From: Burkholderiales bacterium
GTDB lineage: Bacteria > Pseudomonadota > Gammaproteobacteria > Burkholderiales > Casimicrobiaceae
Reading direction: 5' to 3'
NCBI GenBank assembly: GCA_031277215.1
Contig: JAITMR010000030.1
Span: 1-53,167 of the forward strand
Length of the DNA: 53,167 nt
The notes beneath the pieces are model-generated. The model had not been told where the DNA came from. It worked only from the letters and a program-made list of their open reading frames with translations, and searched no databases. The position numbers and the translations under genes were made by a program. Shown one piece after another: positions 7,684 through 18,800 of the stretch. The number at the start of each line of letters is the position of its first letter. The first letter of the stretch is position 1.

Positions 7684-10274
7684 TACAAAACCTTTGGGCT
7701 GTTTTCGCTCTCTTCAATGCGCTGGTGAAGATGCGCCAATGCCATTTCGACTTGATCAACCAGAATCAGGCACAGGTCGCCGGGGGACAATTGTTCCAGT
7801 GCGGTGTCAATGGCGAGAAATTCGCCGCGAATTTCTTTGATGGCTTGTGTGCGTTTGGCGTGCGCCAATCCTTTTCGCAAGAGCGCCAGCACTTCGCCAT
7901 CTTGACGACCGCGTTGACACTGGTCTTGATAGAGAATGGCTTCGTCGAAAATATCGCCGAGGATTTGTGTTTGTCGCTGGAGGTCTTCATCGCGACGATC
8001 GCCTGCTCCGCTGATGACGACAAAGCGGCGTTGCGCTGGCATGGTTTCAATCGCTTGCACGAGTGCCGCGATAGCATCGGGATTGTGTCCGTAATCGGCA
8101 ATGAGCGTGGCACCACGGTAATCAAAGACGTTAAAGCGTCCCGGAGCAGCGTGGTCGTCGCCGGTGAATGTTGCCAATCCGCGTGCGACGGTTTCCCAAG
8201 GCACGCCGATGCCCCAAGCGGCGGCAAGCGCCGCCATCGCATTGTCGATCTGAAACGGGATGGTACCGTCACGAGTCAACGGGATGTCGGCAAGCGGCAA
8301 CCGATATTCGAAACCGCCTTCGGCTGCGACGAGTGCGCGATTGCCAAGATAGACAACGCGCTTGCCTTGGGCGCGGTGCATCATCATGCGCGGCTGAAAT
8401 CCATCGCGTGCAAAGAAGGTCACGTTGCCGGGACAAACCGAGGCCATAGACGCGACTATCGGATCGTCGGCGTTGAGCACGGCCATGCCGGTTTCTTCAA
8501 CGTTCTGAACAATAACGCGCTTGAGCACAGCGAGATCCTCGATGCTGGTAATGAAGTCGAGTCCCAGATGGTCGCCCTCGCCGATGTTGGTGACGACGGC
8601 AACGCGGCAACTGTCGAAGCCCAGTCCTTCGCGCAGCATTCCGCCACGCGCGGTTTCGAAAACGGCGGCATCGACATCGGGATGCATCAACACGCTGCGG
8701 GCGCTGCGTGGGCCACTGCAATCGCCTGTGTCGATGCGACGGTTTCTGACATAAATGCCGTCGGTCGTGGTCATACCAACGCGCCAGCCATGTTGCGCGA
8801 AGATGTGGGCGATGAGTCGAACGGTGGTGGTTTTGCCGTTGGTACCGGTCACTGCAACAACGGGAATGCGTCCGTTTTCATCCCGTAAAAACATGTGATT
8901 GATGATGGCTTCGCCAACAGGGCGCCCTTTGCCGTAAGACGGCGATAAATGCATGCGCAACCCGGGCGCGGCATTGACTTCGACAATGCCGCCGCGCTGC
9001 TCTTCGAGCGGTTTCAAAATAGTCTCGCAAACGATATCGACACCGGCAATATCAAGACCTATCGTCTGAGCGGCGGCCACGGCGTGGGCGACAACATCAG
9101 GGTGTACTTCGTTGGTGACATCTGTCGCGGTGCCGCCTGTTGATAGGTTGGCGTTGTTGCGTAAAATCACGCGCGTTCCTATTGGCGGTACGCTGTCGGC
9201 GGTATAGCCTTGCATTGCCAGCAGGGTGTTGGCGATATCGTCAAGACGAATCCGGGTCAATACAGTAGCGTGTCCTTCGCCGCGACGCGGGTCGCGGTTG
9301 ATTTCATCGACCAGCGCTTGTACGCTTCGGATGCCGTCGCCAATGACTTGCGGCGGATCGCGCCGCGCCGCTGCCACCAGTTTGTTACCGACGACCAGCA
9401 ACCGAAAATCCGGCCCCGGCAGATAGCGCTCCACCATCACTTTCAGTCCGGTTTTGGCGGCCGCTTCGTATGCGGCCAGCAGGTGTTCGCGGCTGTTGAT
9501 GTTGACGGTGACGCCCCTGCCTTGACTGCCATCCAATGGCTTGACGACGACCGGCAAACCGATTTCGTTGGCCGCCATCCAAGCGTCTTCGGCGTCGGTG
9601 ACCGGCCTTCCTTGGGGAACGGGTACCGCAGCCGCTGACAGCAATTTTTTTGTCAGTTCTTTGTTTTGTGCAATATCTTCTGCAATAACGCTGGTGTGGT
9701 CGCTTTCCGCTGCCCAAATGCGCCGCTGTTGGCTGCCCCAACCGAATTGCACGAGGCTGCCTTGCGTTAGCCGACGGTAAGGAATGCGACGGGCGACGGC
9801 AGCATCGACGATAGCGCCAGTGCTTGGGCCTAATCGGATGTCTTCATCAAGCGTGCGTATTTGCAACAACGCTTCGGCAAGATCAAATGGCGTGTCCTGA
9901 AGTACTGCGGTACATAATTCTTGCGCGAAACGCAGCGCCAGACGGCCTACGTCTTCTTCGGTGTATTCGGCGATGACTTGAAACAATCCGGGTGTGGTCG
10001 TTGAAACGGTTTGGCTGAAAGTCACCGGACAACCGGCTTCTGCCTGCAAGCTCAGGACGACACGTTCAAGCACATGCGCCAGACTGATGGCTACATTGTC
10101 GCCAGCGGGCGTGAGCGGCCCCATCGACGGAAAGCGACTGTGCAATTTTGTTTCCAACGTTGGCACGTCGGCAATCACGATTTCATCCGCCGCGCAACTG
10201 ACGAGCGCTTCAATAGCGGTTCGCCGACTCCATAAATTGGGGCCACGCAATGCCCGAATCCTTGAGACTTCCAT
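7683..10274 (-). CDS. cphA: Cyanophycin synthetase (active-type)
   Basis: 863 residues. The enzyme adds Asp, then Arg to the side chain, building the nitrogen-storage polymer cyanophycin with ATP. An N-terminal CphA-specific domain spans about residues 1-160. An ATP-grasp domain of about 200-460 includes 'LPVVVKPLDGSQGRGVTVNI'. A Mur-ligase-like C-terminal half begins at the intact P-loop GTNGKTTT (477-484), followed by 'DTGDCSGPRSARSVL' and 'DYGHNPDAI'. It overlaps cphA' by TGATG and precedes a YbaK-like gene in the same way, so the three form an operon. Confidence 0.94.
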   Translation of the reverse strand: MEVSRIRALRGPNLWSRRTAIEALVSCAADEIVIADVPTLETKLHSRFPSMGPLTPAGDNVAISLAHVLERVVLSLQAEAGCPVTFSQTVSTTTPGLFQVIAEYTEEDVGRLALRFAQELCTAVLQDTPFDLAEALLQIRTLDEDIRLGPSTGAIVDAAVARRIPYRRLTQGSLVQFGWGSQQRRIWAAESDHTSVIAEDIAQNKELTKKLLSAAAVPVPQGRPVTDAEDAWMAANEIGLPVVVKPLDGSQGRGVTVNINSREHLLAAYEAAAKTGLKVMVERYLPGPDFRLLVVGNKLVAAARRDPPQVIGDGIRSVQALVDEINRDPRRGEGHATVLTRIRLDDIANTLLAMQGYTADSVPPIGTRVILRNNANLSTGGTATDVTNEVHPDVVAHAVAAAQTIGLDIAGVDIVCETILKPLEEQRGGIVEVNAAPGLRMHLSPSYGKGRPVGEAIINHMFLRDENGRIPVVAVTGTNGKTTTVRLIAHIFAQHGWRVGMTTTDGIYVRNRRIDTGDCSGPRSARSVLMHPDVDAAVFETARGGMLREGLGFDSCRVAVVTNIGEGDHLGLDFITSIEDLAVLKRVIVQNVEETGMAVLNADDPIVASMASVCPGNVTFFARDGFQPRMMMHRAQGKRVVYLGNRALVAAEGGFEYRLPLADIPLTRDGTIPFQIDNAMAALAAAWGIGVPWETVARGLATFTGDDHAAPGRFNVFDYRGATLIADYGHNPDAIAALVQAIETMPAQRRFVVISGAGDRRDEDLQRQTQILGDIFDEAILYQDQCQRGRQDGEVLALLRKGLAHAKRTQAIKEIRGEFLAIDTALEQLSPGDLCLILVDQVEMALAHLHQRIEESENSPKVL

Positions 10275-12427
10275 CAGAGGGCTTCCTGTCTTTCAATACC
10301 GAACCGGATCAGTGTGGCGTTGACGCCGAACGCCCAAGCGGCGGCAACAGTCGCCAATATCTCGAGATTGGGCGCATTATGAGTGTTTAGCGTTGTGACG
10401 TGGTCGCCATGCATCAGCGCGATCTGCCCATCAACGGCGACGACAGCGCGGCCACCATCGGCACAGTGCCGGGTGATTGCCGCCAAACCCGCGTCGGCGG
10501 CATAAAAGATGGTTTCACCATCGCATAGCGACGCCATTTCAACCAAGCGCGGGTCGTGCGCGTTTAACACCGCGACGCCGTTAGGCAGCACGACGTCAAT
10601 TTGCGTGCGCAAGACTTGACAGAGTTGTTCCGGCGTCAAAATGTCGTCGTCAGTGAGCGCCTCCAATCCGTCGGTGTCGGTGACAATGCCCACTTGACAG
10701 CGGTCATAAGCCAGCCCTTCGCGCAAAATTAACGCGGCGTTACTCTCGATGACGGCAATGTCGATCAAGCGGTTCATCAACACACGTTCACCTGCCGCCC
10801 AGTTGACGGCGTTGCGTTCATCGACGTGGCGGTGGCCGAAATAAAGGCCGTCATGGCACGCCAGCCCAACTCGATATCCGGCAAGCTGAAGCAACGCCGC
10901 GAGTCGTCGGGCGATGATTGTTGTATTTTTTGTGCCAGTAATCCCGAAGATCGGTATGCGGCCTGATTGTTCAGTGACGGGGAACAAATGATCAATAATC
11001 GCTTTTCCGATCAGTTGCGCTCTCTCGCTTAGCGGCTGCAGATTGCCTCTTGTGGGCGGCAGATGCACCAGCGGGCTGGGGCCTGCGCTGAGTTCGATAA
11101 CAGCGGCCTCTTGCTCGGCGAACGGACGGCGGATATCCTCAGCGACCACATCAACATCGGCGATATCAAGCCCGACAACACGAGCAGCCAGCATCGCCAG
11201 CTCCGCGTTGTCGGGATGTACGCTCTCGGTCACATCGGCAGAAACGCTGCCGCGACGCTGGATCAGCACGCGCCGACCGGCAGCGGGGACGCTATCACAT
11301 GTTAATTGCTGGCGCGTCAGTTCCAGCATGACAGCGGGAGAGTCGGCAAGGATGATTTTATTAAGCGGAAAATTTTCGTTGGCGCCTCGGCGCAGATCGC
11401 TGTTGATCTGAGCATGGATCAGCGCCTCTACGGTATCAAGACCATTACCTGTAACCCACACGGCCTCACAGAAAGCGGCAGCGACCAATTGATTGCCGAC
11501 GACCAACAACCGATATTCGTGGCCGCGCACAAAACGCTCAACCATTACGCCGCGACCCTCGGCATCGGCAATGGAAAAAGCGGCGCGAACATCTTTCTCG
11601 CACGAAAGATCGAGCACAACGCCTCGGCCATGACTGCCCTCGACCGGTTTGACGGTGACTGGCAGACCAATATCTTGCGCAGCCCTCCAAGCGGTATCGG
11701 CATCCTCCACGATTTCGCCTTCCGGAACGGGAATACCGCAGGATTGAAGCAAGCGTTTGGTTAAATCCTTGTCGGCGGCAATGTTCTCGCTAATGGAGCT
11801 GGTGCGCTCAGTTTTCGCCGTCCAGACACGGCGCTGAAGTGCGCCGTAACCCAGTTGAACCAGATTGGTGTCGTTGAGCCGCGTTACCGGAATGCGGCGT
11901 TCGGCGGCTGCCTGAACGATGCAGGCCGTGCTGGGTCCTAGATGATAGTCGTCGATCTTCCGGCGCACATCGGCGATTGCAGAAATGACATCGAATGGCC
12001 GGTTTTCGATAGCCGCCATCACCAAATCACGACCGGCAAGCAACGCGGCACGCCCGACTTCTTCGTTGTGCGCCCGGATCGCTACTTTATAAATACCGCG
12101 TTGCGATGTCTCTCGCGCTTTGCCGAAACCGACTTGCATGCCCGCAAGACTCTGCAATTCGAGGGCAACGTGCTCGAGGACGTGCGCCATCCAGGTGCCT
12201 TCCTTGACGCGCTGCAAAAAACCACCACGTTCACCGATTCCGCAACGGTGTTCAATCAGCGTTGGCAACCAGTCGACAAGGCGCTCGTAAAAACCGGGAA
12301 TGGTGTTGGACGGCGCTTCTTCCAGTGCGCCGATGTCAACCCACGCTTCCAGCACCGGTCGATACGTCCAGATGCTGGGACCGCGTAAGTAAGTGATGCG
12401 AAGAAACTGTATCTCTCTCTTTTTCAC
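10274..12427 (-). CDS. cphA': Second cyanophycin synthetase-like protein (CphA') with degenerate P-loop
   Basis: 717 residues from a GTG start (VKKREIQFLRITYLRGPS), the start typical of the family. No strong Shine-Dalgarno sequence is present, and an upstream TTG at 12517 would add 30 odd Cys/His-rich residues. The N-terminal and ATP-grasp parts (LPVTVKPVEGSHGRGVVLDL) align by eye with CphA. In the Mur-ligase half, the position of GTNGKTTT reads GTKNTT (498-503), so the Walker A loop is broken. The C-terminal Mur end is also shorter. Betaproteobacteria often carry such a cphA/cphA' pair. This copy may retain only the ATP-grasp activity or support CphA structurally. Confidence 0.88.
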   Translation of the reverse strand: MKKREIQFLRITYLRGPSIWTYRPVLEAWVDIGALEEAPSNTIPGFYERLVDWLPTLIEHRCGIGERGGFLQRVKEGTWMAHVLEHVALELQSLAGMQVGFGKARETSQRGIYKVAIRAHNEEVGRAALLAGRDLVMAAIENRPFDVISAIADVRRKIDDYHLGPSTACIVQAAAERRIPVTRLNDTNLVQLGYGALQRRVWTAKTERTSSISENIAADKDLTKRLLQSCGIPVPEGEIVEDADTAWRAAQDIGLPVTVKPVEGSHGRGVVLDLSCEKDVRAAFSIADAEGRGVMVERFVRGHEYRLLVVGNQLVAAAFCEAVWVTGNGLDTVEALIHAQINSDLRRGANENFPLNKIILADSPAVMLELTRQQLTCDSVPAAGRRVLIQRRGSVSADVTESVHPDNAELAMLAARVVGLDIADVDVVAEDIRRPFAEQEAAVIELSAGPSPLVHLPPTRGNLQPLSERAQLIGKAIIDHLFPVTEQSGRIPIFGITGTKNTTIIARRLAALLQLAGYRVGLACHDGLYFGHRHVDERNAVNWAAGERVLMNRLIDIAVIESNAALILREGLAYDRCQVGIVTDTDGLEALTDDDILTPEQLCQVLRTQIDVVLPNGVAVLNAHDPRLVEMASLCDGETIFYAADAGLAAITRHCADGGRAVVAVDGQIALMHGDHVTTLNTHNAPNLEILATVAAAWAFGVNATLIRFGIERQEAL

Positions 12428-12718
12428 AATGTGGCAGACGGAATGGCAAATGCAATGACAGAGGTAATGGCAGACGCGAGCAGCGCACAAAACCGTTAGA
12501 TAAAACTCCTGTTCCAAAAGGAACCGAAAACCAGCACCATTCTAATCCGTAATGGAGCAGCGCGTAACGTCAAAAGTGTACTTCGTTCGGCGAAACGCAA
12601 CCAGAGTTGTTGCCATCATGGAAGCGTTAATATTGTCACGGATTCTTTTTTGCCAAAATGCGCATTGGCGGCGAAATTCTTTTATAGTGCCGCTGTAGGC
12701 GCGAAGGCATCACCGGTC
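12428..12718. other. Divergent intergenic region of the cyanophycin locus
   Basis: 290 bases lie between cphA' and the ABC transporter gene and must hold the promoters of both operons. I found no convincing -35/-10 pair at proper spacing, and no riboswitch or repeat module. A TATAGT at 12683 lacks a partner at 16-18 bases. Confidence 0.4.
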
Positions 12719-15028
12719 ATGACACAAACACTTGAAGCGCTCCCCTCGGCAACGGCTGCGTTGCCAGCCTCCTTGCCCGCTGCCTGGCAGACGAGCGTTT
12801 CGTTGCTGCCGAACGAAAAAATTCTGGGCTGGGCGGTTGTCGATCTTGACGCACGGTTACGTTTTGCACAGGAATTGCTTGTCGTTACCGATCAGAGACT
12901 TTTCAGTTGCGCGTTATCGCCGGAAAACAAGCCTGTTTATCGGGAATGGGGGCGCCACGACGGGCTGCGGCTGAGCCATTACGACCACGCCGGTGTCGGC
13001 ACACTGGAACTGTTCGACGACCATGCCCGCCTGCATCGCTGGCGTTATACGCTGGCGCAAGATGTCGCCATTCTGCGCGTTATTCAGGCATTCAGCCAAT
13101 GGCAGGAAATACGTTCAGCCGACGAAGAAAGCGCAACTTCGTGTCCGGTTTGCGGCACGCCGTTATCTACCGATAGTGACGAATGTACGAATTGTGCCGT
13201 CAGCGGCAACATCGCGCCGCCCTCCACCTGGATTCTGTTTCGATTGTGGCGGTTTGCCCGGCCCTATAAAGGCTCCCTGCTACTGGGCTTCGTCCTGATG
13301 TTGGCATCGACAGCAGCCAGCATGGTCGCGCCGTATCTAATCATGCCGCTCACCGATGAAGTTTTGGTGCCCGCCGAAAAAGGAGTGCCGGTCGATGTCG
13401 GCTTGGTGGCACTGTACCTTGGCGGATTGTTTGCCTCAGCGTTGCTCGCATGGGGGCTGGGCTGGGGGAAAACCTACCTTTTGGCGCTGGTATCTGAACG
13501 AATCGGCGCCGACCTGCGAACTGCGTCTTTTGAACACCTGATGCATTTGTCGCTGGAATACTTCGGCGGCAAACGAACCGGCGATTTAATGGCACGCATC
13601 AGCTCGGAGTCCGACCGCATTTGCGTTTTCCTGTCGCTACATCTGCTCGACTTTGCAACCGATGTGCTGATGATTACGATGACGGCGGTGGTGCTGTTCT
13701 GGATCAACCCGTGGTTGGCGCTGGTCACGTTGCTGCCGTTACCCTTCATTGCCTGGATGATTTTTCTGGTGCGCGAGCGGTTGCGAACAGGGTTTGAAAA
13801 AATCGGTCGCGCCTGGTCGGAAGTCACCAACGTATTGGCCGACACCATCCCCGGTATTCGCGTCGTCAAAGCGTTCGCACAAGAAGCACGCGAAACGAAA
13901 CGTTTTCAAGAAGCCAACCGTCACAATCTCGTTGCCAACGATCGGGTCAATCGCCTTTGGTCGTTGTTTTCTCCGACCGTGTCGTTGCTGACCGAAATCG
14001 GCTTATTGGTTGTCTGGATATTCGGCATCTGGCAAGTATCGCAAAGCCACATCTCTACAGGGATGCTATTGGCGGCACTGGCGTACATTGGCCGTTTTTA
14101 TACACGGCTCGATTCAATGAGCCGAATTGTTTCGGTCACGCAGAAAGCGGCAGCGGGCGCCAAACGGATTTTCGATATTCTCGATCACGTTTCAAATGTG
14201 CCGGAACCGGCCAACCCTGCGCAATTGCCAACGGTACGCGGCCAAATTGAATTGCGTCATGCCGTATTTCGCTACGGCAACCAAACCGTTTTACGCGGTA
14301 TCAACCTTTCCATTGCGCCTGGCGAAATGATCGGGCTGGTCGGACACAGCGGTTCCGGCAAGAGCACCTTGGTTAACCTCATCTGCCGTTTCTACGACGC
14401 TGCCGAAGGCGCCGTGCTTCTTGACGGCGTCGACATTCGCACACTGTCCGTCGTCGATTACCGTCGCCACATCGGGCTTGTGCTTCAAGACCCTTTCCTG
14501 TTTTTCGGAACAGTCGCCGAAAACATCGCCTATGGCCGCCCCGGAGCGACACGTGAAGACATCATCGCAGCGGCGCGTGCCGCCCATGCGCACGAATTCA
14601 TCCTGCGGTTGCCGCACGGCTATGATTCACGAGTGGGCGAACGCGGACAAGGACTGTCGGGAGGAGAACGACAACGAATCTCCATTGCCCGTGCGCTTCT
14701 GATCGACCCGAAAATTTTGATCCTCGACGAAGCAACATCATCGGTCGACACCGAAACCGAAAAAGAAATTCAGACCGCGCTCGACAACCTCGTGCGCGGC
14801 CGCACAACCATTGCCATCGCACACCGATTATCGACACTGCACAAAGCGGATCGTCTGCTCGTAATGGATCGCGGCCAGATTGTCGAAGAAGGGGCGCACG
14901 AAATGTTAATTGCTCGACGTGGCGCTTATTTCCGCCTGTATGAAGCTCAAGCGCGACGTGTCGATACCGAATTTGTTTCAACGCCCTGGAACAATGCCGT
15001 CTCCGCAACCGACCGCTCATCAAAATGA
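12719..15028 (+). CDS. Cyanophycin-associated ABC exporter-type protein (membrane + ATPase fused)
   Basis: 769 residues from the ATG at 12719. The N-terminal 140 residues are soluble and unusual for ABC exporters. They end in a zinc-ribbon-like CPVCGTPLSTDSDECTNC starting at about residue 142. A six-helix exporter domain follows (about 180-490), with 'GKRTGDLMARISSESDRI' typical of the fold. The ATPase carries Walker A 'GHSGSGKST' (about 542-550), signature 'LSGGERQRISIARALL' and Walker B 'ILILDEATSSVD'. It is coupled by ATGA to the DUF1854 gene and divergent from cphA'. This arrangement is recognised in cyanophycin loci, but the substrate is unknown. Confidence 0.88.
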   Translation: MTQTLEALPSATAALPASLPAAWQTSVSLLPNEKILGWAVVDLDARLRFAQELLVVTDQRLFSCALSPENKPVYREWGRHDGLRLSHYDHAGVGTLELFDDHARLHRWRYTLAQDVAILRVIQAFSQWQEIRSADEESATSCPVCGTPLSTDSDECTNCAVSGNIAPPSTWILFRLWRFARPYKGSLLLGFVLMLASTAASMVAPYLIMPLTDEVLVPAEKGVPVDVGLVALYLGGLFASALLAWGLGWGKTYLLALVSERIGADLRTASFEHLMHLSLEYFGGKRTGDLMARISSESDRICVFLSLHLLDFATDVLMITMTAVVLFWINPWLALVTLLPLPFIAWMIFLVRERLRTGFEKIGRAWSEVTNVLADTIPGIRVVKAFAQEARETKRFQEANRHNLVANDRVNRLWSLFSPTVSLLTEIGLLVVWIFGIWQVSQSHISTGMLLAALAYIGRFYTRLDSMSRIVSVTQKAAAGAKRIFDILDHVSNVPEPANPAQLPTVRGQIELRHAVFRYGNQTVLRGINLSIAPGEMIGLVGHSGSGKSTLVNLICRFYDAAEGAVLLDGVDIRTLSVVDYRRHIGLVLQDPFLFFGTVAENIAYGRPGATREDIIAAARAAHAHEFILRLPHGYDSRVGERGQGLSGGERQRISIARALLIDPKILILDEATSSVDTETEKEIQTALDNLVRGRTTIAIAHRLSTLHKADRLLVMDRGQIVEEGAHEMLIARRGAYFRLYEAQARRVDTEFVSTPWNNAVSATDRSSK

Positions 15029-15501
15029 AACCGCCCGATTTTCAATTGTCGCGCAATGCCTTTGGCCGATTGGTGTTAACCACCCGCGACGGACACGTTT
15101 ACGAAAACATCGTGCCGGTACGCGCATTTCCGATCAGCGCACCAAACGACGGGCTTGCACTCATCGACCAGGAAGGACACGAACGCGCCTGGATCGGCTC
15201 CTTATCGGCGCTGGAGTCCGACACCGAAACCCGCGCCCTGATTGAAACGACGCTCGCCGAACGCGAATTCACGCCCCGCATTTTGCGACTGCACCATGTT
15301 TCGACATTTGCAACGCCAAGCACCTGGCGCATCAGCACCGATCGCGGCGAAACATCGTTTGTGCTCAAAAGCGAAGAAGACATTCGTTTGTTGAGCGCAT
15401 CATCGCTTCTGATCACCGACCGCGATGGCGTGCAATACCGGATCCCCAACATTGCTGCGCTCGACAAACACAGCAAACGCTTGCTGGATCGGTTTTTGTA
15501 A
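15025..15501 (+). CDS. DUF1854 protein associated with cyanophycin metabolism
   Basis: 158 residues. The sequence 'FQLSRNAFGRLVLTTRDGHV' at the start and 'LRLHHVSTFATPSTWRISTD' in the middle fit the DUF1854 family, found beside cphA genes. No signal peptide, membrane segment or catalytic motif is evident. The ATG overlaps the stop of the ABC gene (ATGA), so the two are probably made together and may act together. The biochemical role is unknown. Confidence 0.82.
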   Translation: MKPPDFQLSRNAFGRLVLTTRDGHVYENIVPVRAFPISAPNDGLALIDQEGHERAWIGSLSALESDTETRALIETTLAEREFTPRILRLHHVSTFATPSTWRISTDRGETSFVLKSEEDIRLLSASSLLITDRDGVQYRIPNIAALDKHSKRLLDRFL

Positions 15502-15519
15502 ACCATTGCAAGCTCCCTC

Positions 15520-15721
15520 ACCCCCGACCAAAATCTCTTCGGGGGCAGGCTCTTTAAGGCATAGGTATCTACACATCTCCAGTCACCGTGTGAATTCACG
15601 AGTCCATTGAAAAAGGTACGATGCACCGTCATTCCCGCGTACCTCTAGCGGGAATCCAGTGTCTTTTGTTTTTCACGCGAAGATACGGGGTATGAATTCA
15701 CGAGTCCATTGAAAAAAGCAC
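15520..15721. repeat. Intergenic repeat block, left flank of the VWA/RCC1 region
   Basis: It includes a CGACCAAAATCTCTTCGGGGG relative of the 70-base module (about 15521-15560), an ATTCCCGCG...AGCGGGAATCCAG inverted repeat (about 15629-15660), CTTTTGTTTTTCACGCGAAG, and two copies of CACGAGTCCATTGAAAAA (about 15597 and 15699). The part 15623-15721 recurs in the same orientation at 21341-21440. Confidence 0.78.
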
Positions 15722-15757
15722 AATCCCGAGAAAGCGCGGCACTTGTTTGTCAGCATC

Positions 15758-15790
15758 AAAAAAAAATGCCCTGTATTGCTACAGGGCATT
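15758..15790 (-). terminator. Rho-independent terminator of the VWA/RCC1 gene
   Basis: On minus, an 11-bp perfect stem (AATGCCCTGTA / TACAGGGCATT) with loop GCAA is followed by a run of T residues. It lies about 20 bases after the stop of the gene ending at 15809. Confidence 0.9.
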
Positions 15791-15808
15791 CTCAGGAGAT
15801 ACAGTTTA

Positions 15809-18800
15809 TCAGTAGCCGATCGAAACTCCTGGCCAATCAATGTTTGGCGCACAGCACTTGTCGGTGTTTAATTTATAGAGATCGTTGTAACCAACTCCAT
15901 AAAGTGCGCCGTCCTCTGTTTTGTAAAACACATGCTCTTTCCCACCGCCGATTTCCTTGACGGCCCCAACAGTCGGGCGCAAAGTTGGCTTTTCACCATA
16001 GATCATTTTGAATGCGCTACCGCCAGTTTGTCCCCAAGTGAACACTTTACCGTCCTCGGTCAAAGCAACGGAACCAACATAACGCGCATAAAGCTGCTTT
16101 ACATTACGCAAAATTTCAACCGGAACAGGGGAGCTGACGGATGTGGCGGTCGTTCCTTGACCAAGCGCGGCATGCAGACCCCAACCGATGACAGTCCCAT
16201 CATCAAGCAGCGCTTCCCCCCAGCCATTACCACCGGCAATGTAAGTGATTCGGCTTGCGTAAGGCGTCAGATTCGCAACCAGCGTCGGCGTACGAATAAT
16301 CTGTTGCACGCCATATTTTGTTCCCTGAATGCCAAGACCGCTGGCCTCATTGTCACCCCACGCCCAAACATGACCTTCCTCTGTGACGGCGAACGCCCCT
16401 TCGTAAGCGCCACCAATCAAACGAGCCTTTTCACCGTTCAGATTGACGTTGACGGGAGTTTGGCTGTTTTTGTTGTTGTCGTTACCAAGCTGGCCATAGA
16501 GGTTGTGCCCCCATGTCCAAACCTTGCCGTTTTTATCCAATGCAACACTGAAATATTCTCCGGTCGCAATTTGCGTCGCATTAGATAGAGCGATGCATGG
16601 AGTATGGGTATAAATACCCGAATTCGGTTTACAGCCCGTCTCGCCATAACCGCTCTGGCCCCAACCGCTGACATTGCCGTCTTGATCCAGCGCCAACAAG
16701 TGATAAGCGCCGCCCACAAGCGATACGACATTGCTCAGAGTATTGACCTTTTCAGGCTTGGCGGCGGAAGAAACAGAAGTTTTTCCATTCCCTTGTTGAC
16801 CAGAACCACGGAAGCCCCAGACAAAGACTTCGCCGTTTTCATTAATGGATGTTCCTGTTGTAATCAGAGAACCTTGCGCAACGGAAATGGAAGCCTCTTT
16901 GTCAACCACGCGCCCCTCAACAATTGCATAGTTGCCCAACATGCTGGGATCACCCATTGCGCTCATTGGGAGAGCCATGAACGTTAGCGTGCTGAGAGTG
17001 CCAACAGCGTTGGCAGCTCCAGGGTTGAGAACAACGTTAACATCCACGGTTTCCCCTGTGCCGACGGGAGCTGTCGCAGGCGTCAGGCTGACCACGAAGC
17101 CTCTGTCGTCAATGGCAGCAAAGAATAAATTATCCGCGTTACCATAATTGGTAACCTTGAAAGTGTAAGCCGTGTCGGTGTCCAGCGGAAGGTTCTGATT
17201 TTCTGGTCCTTTTACGGCGACAGTCTGCGGCACAATCGTATTGGAAAGCGCTCGCTGAAAGTCGTTGCCATTAGCGTCTTTTCCGACCGCATACACCCTG
17301 AACGGCTCAATCGGTAAAGTCACATCTTCGCTCATGAAAACGGTTTTCGTTCCCGGATAAGCATCGACAACGTTAAGAACAACGCTGTTTAACAGCGCAC
17401 CATCTTTGGAACGAAACTCGAAATGCACATCACTGGTGTCATCGGAGATGGTGGCTTCCACATTTTGCTTGGTGCCCGCCACAGGATAGCCTACGATCTC
17501 ATAATAGCTCAGGTTCAATCTGCCGCCAAGTTCGACAAACCTCAGCTTATCGAAAGATAGCGGGCTGCTGCCAGCCACGTTGACGGTAAACTTGCCCTCT
17601 CCTTCGAGGATGATTTTCCAGTTGCCAACAGCGGGACTGTCGATCTCAAATGACACAGCTTGCGACAAGGAAAGCACATTTACACTAACATCGTTACCGC
17701 TGACAGCAGTTCCGTCGGGACGCAGCACAGTGACGTTGGCGCTTTTAAGCAGGCTGATTGAAATCGAAAGCTTATCCAGTCTGGAATCGACATTGAGCTC
17801 ATAGCTTTTTACGTTTCCACCGTCCAGGTTATCAGCAACAGACATCAATCCAGTGTAGTAATTGCTGAAAAGGATATCAGATAATTCCGCCAATTTTCCT
17901 GCTTCCGACCTGTTGATGATAAAGACTTGGCCGCCGGTCATTTCCGAGATGGTGTAATACAAATCGTTGTAAAGATAGGCTTTAGGCCCCAAGGCCGCTT
18001 TTGCTATTGCAGTGTTTTCCTGACCTTGGGTCATCGCCACCCCTGCTCCCAACACCATTGCTTTTTCCGTTTCGCAACTTCCCGAAAGCCCTGTGATGAT
18101 TTTGATATTCTTGCTTGATGCCAGCATTAGCGCGAGAAGAGCGTTCATTGAGTCTTTGATTGAAGCGTCGGTATAAGTGAGTAAAGTACTTCCTTTGCCA
18201 AGCGCCGCAACAGCGTTGTATGTACCTTGCCCATACAGTTCCGGGCAATCGCCGCCACTGCCACCATAACCGGCATAGAGACTAAATAATCTGTTGAGAA
18301 AAACGGTGTGCTCGGACGTTTTCAGGGCAGGCGGAACTATGGGGTCGTTGATAATCGTTAACACATATTCCGAAGGCTCCTCTTCGGTGCCCAAGCGGTC
18401 GGTAACGATCTTGAGAACCGAATTTTTAACGCCCGCGATGTCCTCTGCCATGCTGCCGGTCGTATCAATCGCAAATCCGAGAGAAGGGCCGAATCCAAGA
18501 AATTGTTTGAATAACTCTTCATCATTGACTGCGGCTCTGATTTTCTGGAAATATTCAACGGTAGCTCTTTTGGCGGCGATGGCCGCCGCATGGTGATAGG
18601 TGGAATGCGGAGAAATGACAAGCGTTCCAAACCAGCAAGCGCTGGAGTCTTTATTGATGCCGTCCCGAAGATCGGGGCCTAACAAGCCACCGTCAAGCGA
18701 CCCGCCGTGAGAACATTTACCCGGTGGCAGAGTTACGGAGCCTGTCACAAAATAACCGCTAGTCAGTTTTCCGGTATCGACAAGGATGCTTCCCGATCCC

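Noticed and set aside
7560-8888. A 442-codon open frame on plus, antisense to cphA
   Set aside because: It is a shadow of the GC-rich cphA gene. It has no ribosome-binding site and no recognisable protein features, while cphA is intact on minus.
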